A stretch of DNA of 64,000 bases from NCBI GenBank assembly GCA_033964015.1, contig CM066925.1:186001-250000 (forward strand), written 5' to 3'. Within the stretch, counting starts at the first letter, position 1. Every line of letters begins with the position of its first letter. The position numbers were made by a program, and so were the translations under genes. This DNA is from Scolanthus callimorphus. Its lineage: Eukaryota; Cnidaria; Anthozoa; Actiniaria; Edwardsiidae. This document shows positions 56,227 through 64,000 of the stretch, one piece after another. A model generated the notes under the pieces. It saw only the letters and a list, made by a program, of their open reading frames with translations, was not told the DNA's origin and did no database searches.

Positions 56227-58060
56227 TTAGCTGGTAAATCTGCGGCAGTCTATATTGGATGAATGGAACTCTGTGACTGGTTATTGATCTAAACGTATTG
56301 TATTATTATAAAGTTTTACTCGCAAAACGACAAATTTTAGTTGGTCTGGAGGCAAACTTTACAAAATTTCTACAAAACTAGAGAATATTTTTCAACTAAC
56401 TGATATGTTTTAGTCTTAATAATATAGATGCAAAAATGTCTCGATTCTGAACGGTCGAGAGCCAACTTAATTTGCACTGCAAAAAAGAAATTGCAATCAA
56501 AATGAGTGCAAGATGAAGCTGATTGGCTAATAAAATGGATTTTTTGTACGACCCAATCAAATGCGCGCTAGCTGTCACGCCACCCGATTCTGTTTGAGCT
56601 CGCCTTGTCAGCAAGATGGAAAATCGATAGATGGCTTTGAATGGATGGAGAAAATCGGTTTCTTTTCTTTGAAAATTATCTTCCGAAACTTGTGGAAAAC
56701 GTGTGAATTTCTTATGGACTTGAGCACGACTTGGTTTTAGTTTTCATTCTTTATTATGGGAGGATATGAAGGGAAATCTTCGTTGACTGTGAATCTAGCG
56801 GCTAGAATTGGCAGCAGTGAATGAACTATTAAGAGTCTACAAGAACGCATGAGATAAGGACAGTTTCCTGGGTCAAATTCCTTTAAATCTTGGTTGTTTA
56901 GCATTTACAAGAAACGTTTACACAAGAGAAGACTTCTGGTATGTCTCCTCTGGAAGTTTACCTAACTATGCTTACCTTTCGGGACAATATTTTGCCCGTT
57001 TTGCTTGACTCCTATGTTTGTATTCAAAAGCAATTTAAACTGTCGAAAGAAGCCTATGTTATTTTACCTTTGATTGACAAAACAGAATTCCACCTGCCTC
57101 TTGTATAATGAATTTGTTGTGTCAAGTTTATTTATGTCAAGTTAGGTTTTGTAAGCTTTGCTCTTTTGTTTGGCACGCGTTCGGTGCATTTGTGGCCGCT
57201 GCTCTCTGAAAATGTTTGCATCTATATTATTAATAAGTAATCATATGACTATTCTCATTTGGGAATTAGTGTGCGACATATAAGAAATAATTTACATAAT
57301 CAATTCAGTTGTTTTTGAGATCGTAGCGCCAACATGGAAATAGGACATGTCTGTTGGTTGCAGAGCCAGTCAGCAGAGCCAGCCAGCAGCCAGTTTTTGC
57401 TTTCGCCCAACCTCCCTCTTTGCCAGTAATTGCCTTATTGGGCTTCGCCAGGTCTCCTCCCCATATCTTATATGGAGCACAATAGGACCAAGTGAGAATA
57501 TTTCACTAGTACATGGGACCCAACTTTTCCGGAACGAGAGGCCAAACAGTTATCATGGGAACCTGAGAAAATAAAAGTCAAAGTTCACCGAAATGTTGTA
57601 TTTAGGAGGAAAAATATTTACAAATGCAATCCTATATATATCCCTGTATTATTTTAAAAAGCTTTGAAATTTTGTTTCTCGGGTCTCCGTGAGAATTTTT
57701 GGTCGGGACTACCACTGCTTATTTCTTTAATGGGAACCTTCAAAATCATACGAAAGTAAACAGAAACAATATTTTTGGCCAAACATTGCTCGAATATCTC
57801 AAATAATTTGGGTTGTACTAGGCCAGGGTTTATCAGACTTGTCAAAAATTTAGGTCACCGAAAAGAATCATTTGTTCTAATTCCTGTAATTGGAAAATAC
57901 GTATACTTTTGGGTTTACTAGGTCAGGGTTTCTCTAAATTGTCAAACATTTAGGTCACTTAAAAGAATCGTTTGCACCCAGACTGTCAGATCTAGTCAAC
58001 ATAGAGTCCAGCAAATCAGTTTTGTACCGCTCCGTAATATCCTAAGATTTATCGTATTTC
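56227..58060 (+). other. SMNDC1: SMNDC1 intron 4, unrecognised sequence
   Basis: No exon matching the rest of the Tudor domain and no repeat boundary that I can support. Confidence 0.55.
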
Positions 58061-59160
58061 TGCGTTACCAATTGGCTGCCAGGTCAGTTATAACATTACT
58101 TGTGCTGTTCCTGGCCCTGTTAAAGTGTTCGGTTGCGAACAGAGAGCCTTCGGCGCCGTCATATTCGAGCTTTCCTACGGCAGCTTTCAAGTTGAAATCA
58201 TGTTCACTTGAAATCACTCAACCAAGAACAGTCCACTATTTGCATATGTGTGTTCGATGTCACGCAACCGTCACGACATACGTCACGGCCCAGTTTTAAA
58301 TATCTCATCGGCGTCGCGGATTATTTACATCCTTATCATCATAGCCGGCGACTGTTCCACTATCAACCCGGGCCCAGTTAAGTTTCCTTGTGGCCTCTGT
58401 CGAAAGCCAAGTAGATATAATCAGAAAGCTATCCAATGCGATGAATGTCATTACTGGTTCCACACTAAATGCATTCACATGTCGGCTCAATCATACGACA
58501 AGTTTGGCAATGACTAAAAGCTGGCGTGGATATGCAACCAATGTGCATTCCCAAACTTCTCCACCACGTTCCTCCTCGACAATCTGGAATTTCCCACCAG
58601 CAACAGCTTCGAGTCGCTCGCGCCAGCTGAAAGCTCCCGCCCTGAAATCGGTTCTCCGTTGTTTACATCAAGCCCTACCAAGCCTTCATTTCCTGCGGGC
58701 TCTACAAAGAAGGGGAAACCCTCAAGCAGGAAGCTAAAGGTTCTCTCCTTAAACTTAAACGGAATCAGAAGCCAAAGCAAAAGATCAGAGTTCCACTCTC
58801 TGGTTGAGCTTCACAATCCTGATATCATTCTTGGTTGCGAGTCCAAAATCGACTCTTCTGTTCCTACCTATTCGGTCTTTCCGGAAAAATATGAGATCTT
58901 TCGCAAAGACCGCGTCCTAGGAGGTGGCGTTTTTTTTATCGCTTTACGGAACGGTCCAACTGCGATACAGGAACGCTGTTTTGACGTTAAACTGTGAGAT
59001 TCTGTCTCGGTGCAGTTAGTGAAGCGTAAGAAATTGTTCTTTTCCAGTTTTTACCGATCCACGCCCGACCCAGACGCCTTAGATCTCCTCAACGATCATC
59101 TATGCAAGATCTACTCCAAGATAACTCAATTTCCTCATGTCATCCTAGAGGGCGATTTTT
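58061..59160 (+). mobile_element. LINE of the Jockey/CR1-L2 type, 5' part, interrupted
   Basis: Carries a PHD finger followed by an apurinic-type endonuclease and then stops where a second LINE is inserted at about 59161, in the middle of the endonuclease (ILEGDF box). The 3' part with RT would lie beyond the window. Confidence 0.78.
58248..59160 (+). pseudogene. LINE ORF: PHD finger and endonuclease, two in-frame stops
   Basis: One frame from 58248 onward. The PHD finger is PCGLCRKPSRYNQKAIQCDE, then CHYWFHTKCIHMS and, after a TAA at 58515-58517, AWICNQC. The endonuclease starts LKVLSLNLNGIRSQSKRSEF and continues PDIILGCESKID and FRKDRVLGGGVFF. A TGA follows KL at about 58995-58997, then FFSSFYRSTPDPDALD and HVILEGDF. 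All zinc ligands are present, but both stops disable the ORF. Confidence 0.8.
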
Positions 59161-59406
59161 TTTAATAAGCTTTTTATTTCAATATAAATAGATAAATAAC
59201 AGTAACTTAAATTAGCTCCCCCGTGTTGAGCACTCTTCGACAAAGGACATTCGTCCATGATTTTCTAGATAAATAACATATAACTACACTTAGTTACATC
59301 ACAAACAAAGATTTTAACAAACACACGGCCTCCTAATGCAGATTTCCACAGCCTAACTTGCATTTTTACATTTCTAATTTTTCATTAATTGGTCCTTTCC
59401 TGTATT

Positions 59407-60772
59407 TTAATACAGATTTTTTAATGGTACTATTAACATTTGCCACTTATTTAGGTGATATGCTTCCTTCTTTTGTCTTTTGGCGATTTGATATTCTATT
59501 CTTTCATAGTATTGCAGTAAATTCAAGTATCTGTATAAAGATGGTGTCACACCACAGTCTCTACATTTGTACAAAATAAACTTGTATATCAAAACAACAA
59601 AATTTAAAATCGCAGTGTATTCATCTGATTCTTCGATTCCTAATAATATAATATCTAATGACAGCGTAGGTACACGCAAATTCGCATTCGAATACAGCCA
59701 CGTATTTATTTCTAAAAAAAGTTTTTTGCTTCTACGCACTCTACAAAGAGATGGTCAATAGTTTCTAAGGAGAGCTTACAGTAACTGCATCTTGGTGACA
59801 ATACTTTCTTAAACATGTAAAGATCTTTTTTTAGAAATAAAATATTATTCAGTATTTTGTTCTGAAAATATCTCAAATAAGAATCAATAGTTGTTGTGTA
59901 GATTCTTTTATATACAGGTTTCCAATCTACAGGTACTTTAACTCTCCTCTCTACATTTACTTGGGAAGTAGACGATTTGAACCTTTTCTCCATTGTAAAA
60001 AATTCCCAGGATTGATCGCAAGCTCATCGACTACCTCCTTCCATGTAAATAGGCCATTATGACCGCATACGTCACTTTTCTTAAACACACCCTTTGAAGT
60101 AAATTCTTTAAAGTAATTAATTTCCATTAGCCCTTTAATGCACCGATTATTCCACAGAGATTGATTCAGAATTGAAAACTGGTCACAATCGTCTACTTCC
60201 CTTGCACTTATCTCCGCCCAGATTTCTAAAACCTGTAGGTAAAATGGAGGGACTTTAGATGGTATTTTGGACTTATCGAAATTGGTGCTAATACACTTTA
60301 GTCCCCCGGTCTTTCTTAGATAAACATTAGGAATTAGTTTCCAGTCTCTTTTCTCGGAAGTGAGCAATTTTTTGCCCACATTACCATTTGTGCTTTAATA
60401 AACAACCCAAAGTCTGGCGCCCTGAGTCCGCCTTCTTCATAATTTCCAAGGAGAGTTTCATACTTGATTTTGGGTTCCTCCCACTCCATATGAATGATTT
60501 GTCTGACTGCACCAATTGATAAAGTAGTCAGGTGTATAAATTTTTGAGCACACGTACTGGAGTTTCGAAAGGGCCAAAGACTTTGCAACTGTAATTTTCC
60601 CATACAAAGTCAAATAACGTAGTCTCCAAATAGATAAAATTGCCTTAAACTTTTGAAGTGGTTTCTCAAAATTATTTTCCTGATAATATTTTACATTAAA
60701 AGAAAAATATATGCCCAAAATCCGCACTCCGGTTCGGTCAAAATCTATCCACTTGAGATCTCTGCCCCTTAA
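59407..60772 (-). pseudogene. L1-like ORF2, C-terminal part
   Basis: Scattered frames carry VRILGIYFSFNVKYYQENNF and LRYLTLYGKITVAKSLALSK (post-RT region), FTWKEVVDELAINPGNFLQW, then CSYCKLSLETIDHLFVEC, the C-terminal cysteine/histidine motif of L1 ORF2. Frameshifts fall near 60480, 60360 and 59975. Confidence 0.78.
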
Positions 60773-61212
60773 TGTGGCTCCCAAGTATTTATTGCAGAAA
60801 TAGACCTATAACTTGAAAATTCGACCGTGAATGATCTTATTACCAGCTAAAATCGCATCTATAGTAATAAGGGTTTACTCAGTGAAATGCCCAGGTCAGC
60901 TTTTCCCATGCGATTTAAGTTGTAAACGATGTAATAATTTTACCTCTATAAATGTCTAATTCCGCTTCTGTTTAGTGTGCCGAGCGCGGATACCAGAAAA
61001 GTAGGGGAGCTCTTCAGGATAATATCGGCTAATGTTCACTCTTAATTATATAAAAGAGAAAATAGAATCGAGTATCTACAGAAAGCGATATTTAATAAAC
61101 GAATGAGAGCAGCTTCTTGTCCAGAATGTGCTGATTGCTATAATATTTTTTCAGGGTCAAACATACGCTAGAAGTTGAGGTCTATTTCTGCAATAAATAC
61201 TCGGGAGCCACC
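60773..61212. mobile_element. TTAA-flanked MITE in the L1-like LINE, 440 bp
   Basis: GTGGCTCCCAAGTATTTATT at the left and its inverse AATAAATACTCGGGAGCCAC at the right, extending through GCAGAAATAGACCT. TTAA at 60769-60772 and 61213-61216. Removal joins LINE residues REYL and RGRDLKW in one frame. Confidence 0.8.
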
Positions 61213-61216
61213 TTAA

Positions 61217-62145
61217 GTATTCCCGATCGCCAAAAAGCCAGCCAACTTCAGATTTACTAGAATTAACTTTTAACGACGAGAAACGATAGAAATTATCAAG
61301 TACTGTAAGAACGTTTTCTAGGGAATCTAGGTCGCGAAGGAAAAAGTAGTGTCGTCAGCGAACAGAACAACTTTGTTTTCCTGGCCATCTATGTCTACTC
61401 CGACGATCTCTTTGTTTTCACGAACCATAGAAACTATAACTTCAATCACCAGGATAAATAGATAAAGACTGATTGGATCTCCCTGATTTGTGCCACGCCC
61501 TAGCTCGAAATAAGGTGACATCATGCCGTTATTCAAAATGCAACTTGAAGTGTCGTTAAGAAGCACCCGAATCCATCTAATAAAGCCTTCGCCGAATCCG
61601 AATTTCCTTAGGGTCGCAAAAACAAAATTATGTTCAATGCTATCAAACGCTTTTTCGAAATCAGCAGCGAAAAGCAGACACTTAATTCCTTTCTTTCGCA
61701 CATAATTCATCATATCCTCTATAATTCGTATTGGTTCTTCGATTAGCCTCCCCTTAACGAACGCTGACTGGTTGCCGTGAATAATTAAGGGCAGGATATC
61801 AACTATTCTATTGGCTAACGCCTTACTACACACCTTGGCATCCACATTAATTAAACTAATGGGCCTCCAGTTTTTTATCCATCTCACATCCTTGTCGGGT
61901 TTTTCTAGAAGAGATATGATGGCTTGCTTCTGGGTTGTAGTTAAGGCTCCTTTATCAAAGCAGTCATTCAAACATGTGACAAGATCAGTACCAAGCAGCC
62001 CCCAAAAGGCTTCGTAAAATTCTTTAGTAAGGCCATCGTTGCCAGGTGATTTTGAAGCACCCATTTGTTGCCAAGCCGAGTAACATTCATTAACAGTGAG
62101 GTATCCCTCACAACGCCTTTTTACGTCTTCCTTTAACTTGGGCAT
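61217..62145 (-). pseudogene. L1-like ORF2, reverse transcriptase
   Basis: KSPGNDGLTKEFYEAFW, NWRPISLINVDAKVCSKALA, GNQSAFVKGR, AADFEKAFDSIEH (motif A), GRGTNQGDPISLYLFIL and VVLFADDTT (active-site F-x-DD) occur in order. Both catalytic aspartate motifs are intact. Just after FADDTTF the frame is lost (about one base missing in a T run near 61345), and LRDLDSLENVLTVLDNF follows in another frame. Confidence 0.85.
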
Positions 62146-62150
62146 GTTAA

Positions 62151-63634
62151 GGTTACAGGATACATTCGCGGCCTTCTATTTGCGAAATTTTCGAAAATCA
62201 CAGTTCTTCCGCATCGAGGCCTGATCTTTACTCTCTCGAAAAAAAATTCCTGAAATCTTAAAAGCAACGCGAGAAGTGTATAGAAACTAGAAATGCCCGA
62301 GAAAAATGTATTTCAATACAGGCGAGATAATCCTTTAATCCTATTGTGATTTCTACTCGGTTCAGCGCACATCATTAGCATTTTCGCGTAACATACGGGA
62401 CATTTAGGTGACTGTTATGGTCCGCCATATTTTGTCACACATTGTTGTTCTCTGGTTTAGTGTATAAGTATCGTGTAGAAGCGATTTTTCTGAAAATTCT
62501 CTATTCCCAATCATAGGGAAGCGAAAAAAGTTTGACCGCAGTCCTTGGCTCTCAAAGCGTGCGAAAGGAGTAAAAAAAAGCCAAATCTTTAAGCTTTCAG
62601 GAGAACAAGAAAGAACAACTCGCTCTGTCTGACAAACCGGGCTCGTGGTTCGATCAACCCAAATCCAAGGAGAATGCTGAAGACGAAGAACAGCGGACAG
62701 AAGATCCAACAATTGCATCAAGTTCGAGAATAAAGATATTTTGGACTTGATAAAGAATCGTCTGAAAGCCAAAGCGGTTTGTCTTTGTCGTTTTTCTCGG
62801 CGCGCGCCTTTGCTTTGGTTTCGCTTTTCCCTTTTCAAAGTTTGGGCACTTCTTAGAACTCAGTTTTGGACGCGGCTTAACCATATGTACCGTTTGTTTC
62901 GAATTCCAAGACGATAATAAATGTTCGCTTTGACAATTTAATACAAGAGACCGGAAAGAAGCCTCATTATCTATTCCGCGCGAAAAAGTATGTTCTTGCT
63001 GGCACACCGGGGGTGCCTGCCGTGATTGGCTGGAGGTGAAGTGCGTGATGACAGATTTGCCACTAATCCCTCTTATGTTTACACAACTTTAGAAGCCCAA
63101 AACTCGCCTCTAAAATTTCGCTAAATCTAATGTATAAATGCTTTGATAGACCAACAGGGTTTTAACGGAATGCTTTGAAATTTTGCCATGAGATAGATAA
63201 ATGGTTGGGGAGCAAAAGTGTGTCGGGCTTTTGTGAATTTCGAAGTATTTCAAAAATTATTCATCACGATAGGGTCCCAGTTAACTATTAAACACAACAT
63301 CAACTTGATCGTTCGATCATTCCTAAACAAAGCCTTCAATTGAAAAAGCCCGACACACTTTTAGAGACAACAATATGCTGATTGATATTGCGCAGTCAGA
63401 TTTGCCAAGCCTGTAAACTGCCCGCGGCCTATCAAAGCGTTTATCAGGGGCGGTCGAAAACGCGGTTTTTGCTGTGCGCCGTAAATAATTTTCATGAAAC
63501 TGCTACAAAAGCTTAACAGCAGATAAATTTCACATTTTATCTTTAAAATGATGTATTGGATATGGCGATGCGATGAATATTTGCGCTGCGACATGGTTTT
63601 AAAAACGCACACCCAGCGAATGTATCCTGTAACC
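62151..63634. mobile_element. TTAA-flanked DNA element in the L1-like LINE, 1,484 bp
   Basis: GGTTACAGGATACATTCGC at the left and its exact inverse at the right. TTAA at 62147-62150 and 63635-63638. GG-starting tips and a TTAA duplication fit Kolobok or piggyBac. The longest frame (62404-62838 minus, 144 codons) has no recognisable transposase motif. Confidence 0.8.
63214..63363. mobile_element. Small inverted-repeat element inside the 1,484-bp element
   Basis: AAAAGTGTGTCGGGCTTTT at the left and its inverse at the right, about 110 bp apart. Confidence 0.65.
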
Positions 63635-63638
63635 TTAA

Positions 63639-64000
63639 GATCAGAAATAAAAGCTAAGCATTGCTCCACCGTTTTCTTGCTCTTAGACGAGTACAAATCT
63701 TTAAAGTAGGAGTGAATATTTTGCAGCACTTCTTGAGGGTCTGTTACTTCTTTTTTTTTTTTTTGCTCATTAATTAGTTTTCGTATACAAGTTTTTGTCC
63801 GATTCCTCTGTTCAAGAGACAAGAAATATTTATTATTGTTTTCACCGAATTCCACATACTTAGCCTTTGAGCGGACCATCAGCCCCTCAGTGACGTAATT
63901 ACTGTGCTCTTCTAATTTCTTTTGTAACGCATCACGCTTAGCGAACAACAGTTCACAGTCCTCCCAACCCTCTGTTTCCTCTATTAATTTAATTTCTTTT
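63639..64000 (-). pseudogene. L1-like ORF2, region upstream of RT
   Basis: The frame reads LLFAKRDALQKKLEE, VRSKAKYVEFGENNNKYFLS and LEQRNRTKTCIRKLINEQ, the L1 linker before the RT (R-x-K-x-x-x-GE-x-x-x-KYF-x-LE-R). It is open to the window edge. The 1,484-bp element splits it from the RT at FISDL. Confidence 0.8.

Larger units (their letters stand above)
59161..64000 (-). mobile_element. L1-like LINE on the minus strand, interrupted twice
   Basis: The 3' end is at 59161, where the minus strand ends in AAAAAAAA directly in the first LINE. RT, C-terminal cysteine motif and a 3' UTR (about 59161-59400) are visible; the 5' end lies beyond the window. Two TTAA-flanked elements (60773-61212 and 62151-63634) interrupt it. 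Confidence 0.82.

Noticed and set aside
56227..58060. SMNDC1 exon 5
   Set aside because: I looked for the second Tudor strand after an AG acceptor and found no credible match here or in 62150-63640.
62404..62838. 144-codon frame inside the TTAA-flanked element as a transposase
   Set aside because: No DDE signature, no zinc-binding motif and an overlapping frame of similar length on the same strand.

Overview
The window is metazoan nuclear DNA, most likely from an anthozoan cnidarian such as a coral. That assignment is an inference from the mix of element types (Ty3/Gypsy, DIRS, Jockey-like and L1-like LINEs, a Penelope-type remnant, many TIR elements) and from one clearly recognisable, intron-rich host gene. 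There are no bacterial operons, rRNAs, tRNAs or CRISPR arrays.

Layout. 1-7369: a minus-strand Ty3/Gypsy retrotransposon cut by the window edge. It is young by its LTRs, but pol is broken and lacks reverse transcriptase motif A. 7370-13094: mostly unrecognised AT-rich DNA with a possible terminal host exon, a decayed coding fragment, a 204-bp palindrome and several non-autonomous DNA elements. 13095-19531: a decayed DIRS-type retroelement (RT, RNase H, tyrosine recombinase), interrupted by a solo LTR with a 5-bp duplication and by a 2,800-bp element with about 350-bp terminal inverted repeats and a TAA duplication. 19598-20208: a TTAA-flanked element carrying a nested 222-bp MITE.

20386-46769 is the most unusual region. 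A small MITE has been split into three pieces by giant foldback elements, called here FB1 (20455-27433), FB2 (27447-33696) and FB3 (33793-46709). Each has about 430-bp terminal units at both ends in inverted orientation, arms of a tandem satellite of about 61 bp facing each other, and a 2.3-2.8-kb core. A perfect 9-bp duplication flanks FB1+FB2, and an 8-bp repeat flanks FB3. The right arm of FB3 is expanded to about 8.5 kb with higher-order repeat structure. The architecture is that of Drosophila FB and sea-urchin TU foldback transposons. I see no transposase here, and I do not recognise this family.

46801-55551 holds the first four coding exons of SMNDC1 (SPF30), a Tudor-domain splicing factor, on the plus strand. 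Its ATG lies only 31 bp from the end of the MITE that carries the foldback complex. Intron 2 contains a 3.2-kb element with about 435-bp inverted arms. The rest of the gene lies beyond the window, or beyond the nested LINEs at 58000-64000: a PHD/endonuclease LINE on the plus strand interrupted by an L1-like LINE on the minus strand, itself interrupted by two TTAA-flanked elements.

Overall the window is a record of layered insertion next to an essential gene. Most protein-coding sequence is decayed transposon. The short open frames across the satellite arms are products of the repeat, not genes.
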